Below are positions 6,752-13,534 of a DNA stretch of 18,464 nt, one piece after another (the stretch's first letter is position 1; each line of letters starts with the position of its first letter). The position numbers were made by a program, and so were the translations under genes. The notes under the pieces were generated by a model. It had not been told where the DNA came from, did not search any database, and worked only from the letters and a program-made list of their open reading frames with translations. The stretch lies in contig CAXMOP010000050.1 in assembly GCA_964195155.1 (NCBI GenBank), positions 1 to 18,464 of the forward strand, read 5' to 3'. Origin of the DNA: JACZST01 sp964195155. GTDB lineage: Bacteria; Actinomycetota; Acidimicrobiia; Spongiisociales; UBA5794.

Positions 6752-7695
6752 GATTGGGCCGAGATCGGCGTCGGAGAGCGAGCTGGCTCGCCGAGCAGCG
6801 AGGCCGAAAACAGCAGGTATCCGATCCAGATGCCGTTGGCCATCGCCAGGTGGAACACCTGGGTCTCGAGCGGCGTCGCCAACAGCACGTTGATCACGCC
6901 GAGCGCAAATTGCGCGATGACGAGGCCGACGACGGCTCGCCCGAGGAGCCTGGTGCGATCACTGCTGCCCGCACCGATGTTCACGACGAGCGCGGCAACG
7001 GCAAGGCCGATGAGGATCGCCAGCACCGGATGCAGGACCCGGGCCTGCACCAGGAACGGTGCGCCACCGGCCAACTCATCGCGCACACCGGAGACGAAGT
7101 CGTCGGACGGGTAGAGGGTGTCGGCGAGCGCGTTGAGCGCCCCGGCCGTCGCCACCAGCACCAACGCCCCTGCGCCGAGGGCGAGCCGCTTGCCCCGTGG
7201 CGATCGGACCGCCTCCCGGGGGGGCTGCGGGTAGCCCGTGGCCCACCAGGCAGTGAAGGTCAGGGCGGCGAGCAGGAACATCGTGTTGATGAGGTGCAGT
7301 GGCACCACCAGCATCCTGCCGATCGAGGCGTCGTCGCCGACCCAGCCGAAGAGCACGAGTGAGGCGCCGATCAGCGACTCGACGACGATGAGCAAGGCTG
7401 CCGCGCTTGCCGCGCGGCGCACCCGGTCGCCGCGCCCGTAGAGGCGTCGCGCCCACAGGAACAAGACCACAATGCCGGCAATGGCGGCCGCGGACATGAG
7501 GCGATGTCCGTATTCGATCACGGTCTCGATCCCCGGGTTGGCCGGGAAGATTCGATCGGCACAGACCGGCCAACTTTCGCCGCACCCGTCGCCCGACCCG
7601 GTGGCCCGCACGATCGCCCCCCCGAGAACCACGAGAACGGTGAAGGTCAGCACCGCCCAAGCCAGATCGCTGAATCGTGTCCTCGTCCGGTCCAT
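6748..7695 (-). CDS. ctaA: Heme A synthase (COX15/CtaA family)
   Basis: This 315-residue integral membrane protein oxidises heme O to heme A for aa3-type cytochrome c oxidase. The first four-helix half has GGAIVRATGSGDGCGESWPVC with the extracellular cysteine pair Cys38/Cys45 of the Bacillus-type enzymes, followed by IEYGHR (Glu61, His64), the catalytic Glu and a heme-ligand His. The second half repeats the fold and contains ARVLHPVLAILIG and FHLAMANGIWIGYLL, carrying the remaining conserved histidines. About eight transmembrane helices are visible. The ATG at 7695 has no Shine-Dalgarno sequence and lies 6 nt after a TACCCT box. ctaB overlaps its end by 4 bp. Presence of ctaAB implies aerobic respiration with a heme-A oxidase. 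Confidence 0.94.
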   Translation of the reverse strand: MDRTRTRFSDLAWAVLTFTVLVVLGGAIVRATGSGDGCGESWPVCADRIFPANPGIETVIEYGHRLMSAAAIAGIVVLFLWARRLYGRGDRVRRAASAAALLIVVESLIGASLVLFGWVGDDASIGRMLVVPLHLINTMFLLAALTFTAWWATGYPQPPREAVRSPRGKRLALGAGALVLVATAGALNALADTLYPSDDFVSGVRDELAGGAPFLVQARVLHPVLAILIGLAVAALVVNIGAGSSDRTRLLGRAVVGLVIAQFALGVINVLLATPLETQVFHLAMANGIWIGYLLFSASLLGEPARSPTPISAQS

Positions 7696-7701
7696 GGGGG
7701 A

Positions 7702-7707
7702 AGGGTA
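7702..7707 (-). promoter_or_regulatory. Candidate -10 box TACCCT for ctaAB, leaderless
   Basis: TACCCT on the minus strand ends 6 nt before the ctaA ATG. The same hexamer and spacing precede selD and the class IV aminotransferase gene. Confidence 0.55.
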
Positions 7708-7711
7708 CTTT

Positions 7712-7735
7712 GGCTCGCGAGCCGAAGGTCGCGAG
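7712..7735. promoter_or_regulatory. Palindrome and direct repeat in the ctaA/menH divergent promoter region
   Basis: GGCTCGCGAGCC (7712-7723) is a perfect 12-bp palindrome. Its core TCGCGAG recurs 14 bp further on at 7729-7735, between the two divergent -10 boxes. This is a candidate operator for a dimeric regulator acting on both genes; it could also be chance in GC-rich DNA. Confidence 0.35.
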
Positions 7736-7743
7736 TCACGATC

Positions 7744-7749
7744 TAGCCT
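7744..7749 (+). promoter_or_regulatory. Candidate -10 box TAGCCT for menH, leaderless
   Basis: TAGCCT ends 6 nt before the menH GTG at 7756, with no Shine-Dalgarno sequence. The spacing supports the GTG start rather than the out-of-frame ATG at 7752. Confidence 0.5.
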
Positions 7750-7755
7750 GGATGT

Positions 7756-8496
7756 GTGGCCGGCGATCTAGATCAACTGCGACCGATCGTGTGTCTTCAC
7801 GGATTCACGCACACCGGCGCGCAGTTCAACGAGTTGTCGGCGCACATCGATCGCCCGATCGTGGCACCCGACCTTCATGTCGAAGCCGAGGTCCCCGTCG
7901 ATTTCGGGGAGACGCTGATGGCGATCGAAGACATCATCAACCTCGTCGGGCAACCTCTCCCCGTGCTCGGATACTCGATGGGCGGGCGGCTGGCGTTGTC
8001 ACTGGCCATCGAGCGCCCCGATTTGGTGGAGCGGGTCATCGTGGTGTCCGCCGGCCCCGGAATCGCAGACCCTGTGGAGCGAGCGGACCGGGCAATAGAA
8101 GATGAGCGGCTGGCCGATCGGATCCTGGAGATCGGCGTCCCGGCGTTTCTCGACGAATGGTTACAACGCCCGCTCATCGCGACCGGGTCAGTCGACGACG
8201 AGGCCGCAACCACCGACCGGGTGCGCCGCGAGGAGAACTCCGCGGCAGGGCTGGCGGCGGCGCTGCGCGGCCTCGGCCAGGGAACGACTCCGTACCACGG
8301 CGATCGCCTCGGCGATCTCGCCATGCCGCTCCTCGCCGTGTCCGGCGGCGAGGACGGGCGATACCGCGAGCAGGCAGCGGCGTTGGTGACCGCAGTACCA
8401 GATGGGCGACATCTCACGATCGATGGAGCGGGCCACAACGTGGTGCTACAGGCACCGGGCGAATTGGGGGCGGCAGTAGAGGAGTTTCTGACCTGA
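7756..8496 (+). CDS. menH: Alpha/beta hydrolase, probable SHCHC synthase MenH
   Basis: The 246-residue protein has a complete alpha/beta hydrolase fold. CLHGFTHTG (13-21) forms the oxyanion region, the nucleophile is Ser74 in LGYSMGGRLAL, the acid is Asp200 in SGGEDGRY and the base is His227 in GAGHN. The LHGF.G start, GYSMGGR elbow and short cap are typical of MenH, which eliminates pyruvate from SEPHCHC to give SHCHC in menaquinone synthesis. Other men genes are not in the window, so an unrelated small-molecule hydrolase remains possible. It is divergent from ctaA across 60 bp, which would place two respiratory-chain functions under one control region. The start is GTG. Confidence 0.8.
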   Translation: MAGDLDQLRPIVCLHGFTHTGAQFNELSAHIDRPIVAPDLHVEAEVPVDFGETLMAIEDIINLVGQPLPVLGYSMGGRLALSLAIERPDLVERVIVVSAGPGIADPVERADRAIEDERLADRILEIGVPAFLDEWLQRPLIATGSVDDEAATTDRVRREENSAAGLAAALRGLGQGTTPYHGDRLGDLAMPLLAVSGGEDGRYREQAAALVTAVPDGRHLTIDGAGHNVVLQAPGELGAAVEEFLT

Positions 8497-8498
8497 TC

Positions 8499-8533
8499 GC
8501 CTCCCCCGCAAGCGGCGGCGCCGCGGGGGAGGC
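8499..8533. terminator. Perfect 11-bp hairpin after menH
   Basis: The arms 8499-8509 (GCCTCCCCCGC) and 8523-8533 pair perfectly around a 13-nt loop, 2 nt after the menH stop. There is no T-run, so it may be a U-less terminator or an mRNA-end hairpin. It is the first of several hairpins in this gap. Confidence 0.55.
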
Positions 8534-8585
8534 GCGAGCAGGCTGCGTCTGCGAGCGGAGAGGGCTCCCGGCCGACGCCCCCTCT

Positions 8586-8609
8586 GCGTTGCGGCTGGCG
8601 CCGCAACGC
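8586..8609. repeat. Perfect 9-bp hairpin in the menH/hydroxyacyl-CoA dehydrogenase gap
   Basis: GCGTTGCGG (8586-8594) pairs with CCGCAACGC (8601-8609) across a 6-nt loop. Upstream, AGAGGG and CCCTCT form a further, imperfect stem. It abuts the next hairpin without spacing. Confidence 0.6.
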
Positions 8610-8671
8610 GTCTCCCCCACTACGTGGGGGAGACGAAGATCCGCTTCGTGGGGGAGACGAAGACCGCTACC
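8610..8671. repeat. 11-bp hairpin whose right arm is tandemly repeated (24-bp period)
   Basis: GTCTCCCCCAC (8610-8620) pairs with GTGGGGGAGAC (8624-8634) across only 3 nt. The right arm starts a 24-bp unit that is repeated at once: GTGGGGGAGACGAAGA occurs at 8624 and 8648. The second copy runs into the 3' end of the minus-strand hydroxyacyl-CoA dehydrogenase gene (stop at 8667). The whole gap 8497-8666 holds no gene. Confidence 0.6.
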
Positions 8672-9509
8672 CCCACGCATAGAAGCCTTCGCCGGATTTC
8701 CGGCCGAGCTTCCCCTCCTCGACCATCCGGCGCAGCAAATCGGGCGGCTCGAAGCGCTCCCCATACACCGTGGCAAGATGCTCCGCGATCGCCAGTCGGA
8801 CGTCCAAGCCAACCAGGTCCCCGGTTCGCAGCGGTCCCATCGCGTGCCGATAGCCGAGCTCCATGGCCTTATCGATGTCGGCGGGCTCGGCGACGCCTTC
8901 CTCGACCATCCGGATCGCCTCGAGCCCGAGCACGATGCCGAGTCGGCTCGACGCAAAGCCCGGCGAGTCGTTGACCACCGCCGCCTCCATGCCCAACGAG
9001 CCGACGATCTCGAGGATCGTGTCGATAGTGGATTCGCTGGTCGCCGGGCCGCGAATCACCTCGACGAGGTGGATGGCCCACACGGGGTTGAAGAAGTGCA
9101 TCCCGGCAAAGGACTCCGGTGCGACCAGACCGTCGGCAAGCGAGTCGATCGAGATGCTCGAGGTGTTCGATGCCAACACCTGGGGGCTTCGACCCTCCGC
9201 TTCCCGAAGCAGGTCGCTCTTGAGCACGACGTCCTCGACGACCGCCTCGATGATCAACGAAAGCCCCTCGGGGAGCGTGTCGATCGAGCCGGCGGCCATG
9301 ACCCTTGCCCCGGCAACGGCGGCGGCCTCCCGCTCCAGCTTGCCGCGCTCGACCGCCCCGTCCATCGCGGCGCGTACGGCTTCGACCGAGCGCTCTGCGT
9401 GGTGCTGATCGACATCGACGATGTGGACGGCGCTGCCGGAGACGGCGAACCGGTATGCAATTCCAATGCCCATCGTGCCTCCGCCGATGAGGCCTATCGA
9501 TGCGGCCAT
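8667..9509 (-). CDS. 3-hydroxyacyl-CoA (3-hydroxybutyryl-CoA-type) dehydrogenase
   Basis: The 280-residue protein matches stand-alone 3-hydroxybutyryl-CoA dehydrogenases (about 280 residues), which interconvert 3-hydroxyacyl-CoA and 3-oxoacyl-CoA with NAD(P). The Rossmann motif GGGTMG is at 9-14. Catalytic residues are Ser117 (NTSSIS), His138 and Glu150 (GMHFFNP...HLVE). The segment SPGFASSRLG carries Ser188 where most family members have the active-site Asn (PGF..NRL). The C-terminal domain has DKAMELGYRHAMGPL, LVGLDV and the ending GRKSGEGFYAWG. The ATG at 9509 is chosen for the immediate start of the Rossmann strand and GGGAGAAG upstream. It follows the alpha/beta hydrolase gene by 13 bp, so the two likely share a transcript. 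Likely pathway: fatty acid or related CoA-ester degradation. Confidence 0.88.
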   Translation of the reverse strand: MAASIGLIGGGTMGIGIAYRFAVSGSAVHIVDVDQHHAERSVEAVRAAMDGAVERGKLEREAAAVAGARVMAAGSIDTLPEGLSLIIEAVVEDVVLKSDLLREAEGRSPQVLASNTSSISIDSLADGLVAPESFAGMHFFNPVWAIHLVEVIRGPATSESTIDTILEIVGSLGMEAAVVNDSPGFASSRLGIVLGLEAIRMVEEGVAEPADIDKAMELGYRHAMGPLRTGDLVGLDVRLAIAEHLATVYGERFEPPDLLRRMVEEGKLGRKSGEGFYAWG

Positions 9510-9522
9510 GGCTCTTCTCCCA

Positions 9523-10437
9523 TTAGGTCTCGAGGAAGGCGTCAATGGCCTTGATGTAGTCCTCAGGTCGCGCGATGACCGAATCGTGACGCGCCCCTTC
9601 GAGTTCGATCACGACCGGATCGTCAAGGCGAGCCGCCAGGTCGTGCTGCGCCCTCGGCGACACGACGTCGTCTCGTTCCGGAATGATGACCATCGTTGGC
9701 GTCGTGATCTCCCCCACCCATGGTCGAGAGTCGAACCGCCACACCGCGTTGCCCGACTCGTAGTACAGCGTGGCGTCGCGATTGAGCAGCGCAGCCCACA
9801 TCCACCGCTGTGCGCTGTCGTCGATGGTTTGGCGGCGGTTGAGATATCCATAGGTGACCATGGCCGCTTCCTTCTTCGACAATCTGGCAAGGGCTCTGCC
9901 AACCCAGAAGGCAACCCTGGTGCCGATCCGGAATCGGTCGATCGGGTAGGCGGCGGTGCCGGCCAGGACAAGGCGCTCGACCCGCTCGGGGTACCGATGA
10001 GCGAAGACCTGCGCCGCCATGCCGCCCATCGAGTACCCGAACAGGCTGACGCGGTCGTAGCCGAGGGCGCTCAGGATTGCTCCGAGCTCGGAGGCAAGGT
10101 CTTCGATATCGAACGATCCCCGGACCCGGTCCGACTTCCCGTGGTTGCGGTGGTCGGGGATGATGACCCGATATCTTTGTGACAGCTCCGGGATGATCTC
10201 GTAGAAGACCATCTCGCCGTCGAAGCTCCAGCCGTGGATGAGCACGAGCGGTGGAGCGTCTTCCGGGCCGATCTCGCGAACGAAGAACTCCTTTTCGTCG
10301 TAAAACACGGTGCGCCCCGGAACCTTGATCGGGCGCACCTGCGGGCCCTGATACCGCGGCTCGCGGTCGGGCCCGAACAGTCGCCAGGCAAGCCAGATGC
10401 CGACCACGACCGCGATCACGGTGAGAGCGATAGTCAC
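9523..10437 (-). CDS. Membrane-anchored alpha/beta hydrolase
   Basis: The 304-residue protein begins with one hydrophobic segment (residues 2-20, no lipobox or clear cleavage site), so it is probably anchored in the membrane, with the hydrolase domain after residue 30. The oxyanion motif LIHGWSFDGE (66-75), nucleophile Ser136 in LFGYSMGGMA, acid near Asp256 in IPERDDVV and base His284 in GARHDS form a complete triad. Substrate is not evident; esterase, lipase or C-C hydrolase roles are possible. The GTG start overlaps the stop of the upstream [2Fe-2S] protein gene as GTGA (10434-10437), and the 3-hydroxyacyl-CoA dehydrogenase gene follows 13 bp later. A TACTGT box 7 nt before the start could give an internal transcript. 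Confidence 0.82.
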   Translation of the reverse strand: MTIALTVIAVVVGIWLAWRLFGPDREPRYQGPQVRPIKVPGRTVFYDEKEFFVREIGPEDAPPLVLIHGWSFDGEMVFYEIIPELSQRYRVIIPDHRNHGKSDRVRGSFDIEDLASELGAILSALGYDRVSLFGYSMGGMAAQVFAHRYPERVERLVLAGTAAYPIDRFRIGTRVAFWVGRALARLSKKEAAMVTYGYLNRRQTIDDSAQRWMWAALLNRDATLYYESGNAVWRFDSRPWVGEITTPTMVIIPERDDVVSPRAQHDLAARLDDPVVIELEGARHDSVIARPEDYIKAIDAFLET

Positions 10438-10874
10438 GGCGAGGACAGTAGGTCGTCGGTGGTGATCACAAACTCCGCAACCGGCTCGCCACCAATCAGG
10501 TGCTCCTGGATGATCCGCTCCATCACCTCGGGCGTGACCGAGTGGTACCAGGTTCCGTCCGGGTAGACCACGGCGATCGGGCCCTGCTCACAGATGCGGA
10601 GGCAGTCGACCTTCGATCGCATCACGGTCCCGGCTCCGGGAGGGGTCTCCGGCGCCGGCTCGGTCAGATCGTTACCGCGCCAGGCCGGTGGTGCCGACGC
10701 CAGGTCGAGCTCCTTGAGGCGCCGCTTGAGGTACCGCCACGTCTCGTCGCTCCCTTCGTACGTTGAACAGCGGGGCGTCGATTGCTGCGCACACAGGAAT
10801 ATGTGGCGCTGGAGGTGGCCAATCCCAAGCGCACCGGTAATGGCATCGAGTCGCTGACGCGCGTTGTCGTCCAT
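10434..10874 (-). CDS. Thioredoxin-like [2Fe-2S] ferredoxin-domain protein
   Basis: The 146-residue protein has the cysteine pattern of thioredoxin-like [2Fe-2S] ferredoxins: Cys28 and Cys36 (HIFLCAQQSTPRC), then Cys91 and Cys95 (DCLRICEQGPIAVVYPDGTWY). This family (2Fe2S_thioredx; shethna-type and NuoE-like folds) carries electrons or acts as a (2Fe-2S)-binding accessory subunit. The partner is unknown. The ATG at 10874 is chosen because the longer upstream frame runs back over the divergent selD start and has no family features; a CAGACT box lies 6 nt before it. It is the first gene of a three-gene minus-strand cluster and is divergent from selD, 78 bp away. That gap contains the inverted repeat CCGTTGGCAACGG (10893-10905). 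Confidence 0.85.
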   Translation of the reverse strand: MDDNARQRLDAITGALGIGHLQRHIFLCAQQSTPRCSTYEGSDETWRYLKRRLKELDLASAPPAWRGNDLTEPAPETPPGAGTVMRSKVDCLRICEQGPIAVVYPDGTWYHSVTPEVMERIIQEHLIGGEPVAEFVITTDDLLSSP

Positions 10875-10940
10875 GGCGCAAGTCTGCCATGCCCGTTGGC
10901 AACGGCCATATCGCTGCCCCGCCCACCAACCCCGCGGCGG

Positions 10941-10946
10941 TACCCT
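10941..10946 (+). promoter_or_regulatory. Candidate -10 box TACCCT for selD, leaderless
   Basis: TACCCT ends 6 nt before the selD ATG at 10953. Hexamer and spacing are identical to those before ctaA and the class IV aminotransferase gene. No Shine-Dalgarno sequence is present. Confidence 0.55.
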
Positions 10947-10952
10947 GCCTTG

Positions 10953-12005
10953 ATGGACCCGATTCGACTCACCGCATACAGCCACGGCTCCGGTTGAGCG
11001 TGCAAGCTCGCGCCTGACGAGCTGGCGCAGGTCTTGCGCCGCGTGCACGGAACCGAAGCAACCAAGCACCCGGACCTTCTGGTAGGCCTTGCCGGGGCAG
11101 ACGACGCCGGGGTCATTCGGATCAGCGACGAGGTCGCGCTCGTGCAGAGCGTCGACTTCTTCACGCCGATCGTGGATGACCCCGACCTTTGGGGCCGAAT
11201 TGCCGCGGCCAACGCCCTCTCCGACATCTACGCGATGGGCGGCACCCCGCTGACCGCGTTGCAGCTGCTGTCATGGCCGCGCGGCGTTCTGGATTGGGAC
11301 CTCGCCGCCGACGTCATCGACGGCGGCCTCGCAGTGCTGGTCGAGGCCGGTTGCACGCTGATCGGTGGGCACTCGATCGACGACGCCGAACCGAAGTACG
11401 GATTCGCCATCACGGGCACCGTGCACCCGGATCGCATGCTCACCAATGCGGCTGGGGCTCCCGGTGATGCCCTGGTGCTGACAAAGCCAATCGGGACCGG
11501 CGTGATCACGACCGCCCTGAAGGCCGGGGCTGCGCCGGCCGACGTCCTCGCCGCCGCGACCTCGATCATGACCCGACTCAACGCTACTGCATCCGCCGCG
11601 GCACTCGCCAACGGCGTGACGGCCGGCACCGATGTGACCGGATTCGGTCTGCTCGGGCACCTCCGCGAGTTGGTCGACGCCAGCGGCGTGACCGCCGTGG
11701 TCAACCCGGGAGCGGTGCCGGTGATCGAAGGTGCTCGCGAGCTTGCCGAGGCCGGTCACTTCCCCGGCGGATCGAGGCGAAACCTCCGCGCCGTGCGCGA
11801 GTTCATCGAGGCCGGCGACACGGAGGAGACCACGCTGAAGCTCCTGGCAGATGCCCAGACCAACGGAGGGCTGCTGCTCGCCGTCCCCGGCCGCCAGGTC
11901 GATGCCCTGATCGACCAGCTCGAGTCCTCGGGGGACGGCGCGGCCGTGATCGGTCGGCTCGTCGACCGCGTAGACACCGTATCGATCCTGCTCGATACCG
12001 AATGA
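10953..12005 (+). CDS. selD: Selenide, water dikinase SelD, itself a selenoprotein (Sec15 at in-frame TGA)
   Basis: SelD makes selenophosphate from selenide and ATP, the selenium donor for selenocysteine. The frame from ATG 10953 reads MDPIRLTAYSHGSG, then TGA (10995-10997), then ACKLAPDEL and continues open to 12005, giving 350 residues. The TGA falls exactly at the catalytic Cys/Sec of the family (E. coli Cys17, GCGCK); Lys18 corresponds to the essential Lys20. Downstream motifs are complete: ADDAG, SVDFFTPIVDD, ANALSDIYAMGG, GGHSIDDAEPKYG, GTDVTGFGLLGH and DAQTNGGLL. A candidate SECIS hairpin begins 4 nt after the TGA. Starting translation after the TGA (TTG at 11034) would remove the catalytic residue and the glycine-rich N-terminus. 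mgtE overlaps by 4 bp (ATGA). Sec use is inferred from the alignment; selA, selB and selC must lie elsewhere. Confidence 0.9.
11002..11037 (+). promoter_or_regulatory. Candidate bacterial SECIS hairpin in selD
   Basis: GCAAG (11002-11006) pairs with CTTGC (11033-11037), and GCGCC (11010-11014) with GGCGC (11024-11028), closing a 9-nt loop (11015-11023) that begins UG. The loop starts 17 nt after the UGA. Stem, loop size, distance and a G among the first two loop bases fit the general bacterial SECIS pattern recognised by SelB. A competing hairpin AGCTCG/CGAGCT (11005-11010 with 11018-11023) is also possible. Confidence 0.65.
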
Positions 12006-13411
12006 GGATGCGGCTGCCCCGCCCGCAGGAGGTCATCGAGACTCTCCGCGAGCTGGCCAGGCGCAACCCGGAAGAGGCCGAAGAGTATCTCGACACCCAC
12101 CACGACGAGTGGGGGGAGCTTGCCGAGTACAGCCCCGAGAACGCCGCTGACATCCTCGAGGCACTCCCCGAGGCGGGAGCGGCCGACCTCCTCACCGAAC
12201 TGGACACCGATGACGCCGGTGAGGTCCTCGACGAGATGCGCCCGGAGGCGGCTGCCGACGTCCTCGAAGCGATTCGTCCCGAGGAGGCCGCCCCCCTGAT
12301 CGCGGCGATGGACACCGATCAGGCCGCCGATCTCGTTGGTGCCCTGGAAGAAGGGGACCAGGCCGCCGTGCTCGCCGCGCTCGAACCGGACACCGCGGTC
12401 GAGATCGAGCAACTGCTGTTCCACGAACCGGACACGGCCGGGGGGATGATGACCACGGAGCTGGCGATCCTCCCGCTCGGCATGACAGTCGGCGAGTCGT
12501 TCGAGGCGCTGCGCATGCTCCACGACGACCTGGGCTCCAACCTCTCCTATGTCTACGTGATCGACGACGCCGACAAGCTGTGCGGTGTGGTCTCTTTCCG
12601 CGACCTGGTCTTTGCCAGGCCGGGCCAAGGCATCGACGAGGTCATGGTCGGCGACCCGGTGTCGGTGGACCCGGTGACCGACCGCGAGGTGGTCACCGAG
12701 CTCATCGAGCGCTACCACTTGCTGGCCATCCCCGTCGTCGACGACGCGAAGCGGCTGATTGGCATGGTCAAGGTCGACGAGGCCATGCAGGCGATCCGGG
12801 CAGAAGCGGGCGAGGACATCGCGGTGATGGTCGGCGCCGGCGGGGAGGAATCGGTCTTCACGCCGGTCAGTCGATCCGTGCGGAGACGATTGCCATGGAT
12901 TCTCTTCAACCTGGTGGTCGGGCTGGTGTTGGCCTGGGTCATCGCCCAGTTCGAGTCGACCCTCGTCAGCGCCGTGGTGTTGGCGGCATACATGCCGCTG
13001 GTGGCGCTCCTTGGGGGCAACTCGGGAGCGCAGAGCCTTGCGGTCATCATCCGCTCGATGGCGATCGGCGAGATCCCACCGGGGAGGGCGAAGCGGGCGA
13101 TCCGGCGCGAGGTCGCGGTGACGTCGATCAACGGCGTGGTGATCGCCGTTCTTGCCGCCGCACTGGGAGCGCTCACCGTCGGGATCTTTGGAGAGCAGAG
13201 TGCGATCACACCCGCGGAGATGGCGATCATCCTGTTCGTGTCCGTCATCATCGCCTTCACCACGGCGGGCATCGTCGGCGCCGGAATCCCGGTGCTGCTG
13301 CGGCGGATGGGTCAGGATCCCGCGCTGGCGTCGAACATCTTCCTGACGATGATCACCGACCTGGTCGCCTTCGGCGGGTTCCTGCTGATCGCCTCGGCGC
13401 TGCTGAGGTAG
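12002..13411 (+). CDS. mgtE: Magnesium transporter MgtE
   Basis: The 469-residue protein has the full MgtE layout: an N-terminal superhelical domain (about 10-130) with repeated ADVLEAI-type helices, paired CBS domains (about 140-265, including HEPDTAGGMMTTE before them) and a C-terminal pore domain of five membrane helices (about 285-469). Pore signatures are AAYMPLVALLGGNSGAQS and DPALASNIFLTMITDLVAFGG, whose TD corresponds to the Mg2+-selectivity aspartate region. The acidic N and CBS domains act as a cytoplasmic Mg2+ sensor in the family. The ATG overlaps the selD stop (ATGA, 12002-12005), so translation is coupled, although no functional link between selenophosphate synthesis and Mg2+ uptake is known beyond SelD needing Mg2+. 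An alternative ATG lies at 12008. Confidence 0.95.
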   Translation: MRMRLPRPQEVIETLRELARRNPEEAEEYLDTHHDEWGELAEYSPENAADILEALPEAGAADLLTELDTDDAGEVLDEMRPEAAADVLEAIRPEEAAPLIAAMDTDQAADLVGALEEGDQAAVLAALEPDTAVEIEQLLFHEPDTAGGMMTTELAILPLGMTVGESFEALRMLHDDLGSNLSYVYVIDDADKLCGVVSFRDLVFARPGQGIDEVMVGDPVSVDPVTDREVVTELIERYHLLAIPVVDDAKRLIGMVKVDEAMQAIRAEAGEDIAVMVGAGGEESVFTPVSRSVRRRLPWILFNLVVGLVLAWVIAQFESTLVSAVVLAAYMPLVALLGGNSGAQSLAVIIRSMAIGEIPPGRAKRAIRREVAVTSINGVVIAVLAAALGALTVGIFGEQSAITPAEMAIILFVSVIIAFTTAGIVGAGIPVLLRRMGQDPALASNIFLTMITDLVAFGGFLLIASALLR

Positions 13412-13515
13412 TCATCAGTCATCAGTCATCAGTCGTCAGCCAGAACCGGTCCGATGGGACTTGCTGAAGACTGAGGACTGTCGGCTGAAGACTCCTCGAC
13501 TCCTCGACTCCTCGG
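13411..13515. repeat. Short tandem repeats between mgtE and the lipoprotein gene
   Basis: The 109-bp gap starts with four 7-bp units, GTCATCA three times and GTCGTCA once (13411-13438), the first overlapping the last base of the mgtE stop. It later has CTGAAGACT twice (13464-13472 and 13485-13493), then CTCCTCGA twice and CTCCTCGG once (13492-13515). The left CAGTC units and the right GACTG units are complementary, so the gap can form a large imperfect hairpin. No gene is visible in it. Confidence 0.7.
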
Positions 13516-13534
13516 CTCCGCTAGGAGCCGAGGA
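13509..13534. terminator. Perfect 11-bp hairpin at the 3' end of the lipoprotein gene
   Basis: TCCTCGGCTCC (13509-13519) pairs with GGAGCCGAGGA (13524-13534) across a GCTA loop. It spans the last codons and stop of the minus-strand lipoprotein gene and could serve as a terminator for it and for mgtE from the other side, though no T-run follows on either strand. Confidence 0.45.

Noticed and set aside
10953..11033. selD as a pseudogene, or a shorter protein starting at TTG 11034
   Set aside because: The in-frame TGA falls exactly at the known Cys/Sec position with full homology on both sides and a SECIS-like hairpin; a start at 11034 would remove the catalytic site.
13411..13515. CRISPR-like array
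   Set aside because: The units are 7-9 bp and contiguous, without spacers of constant length, and no cas genes are present.
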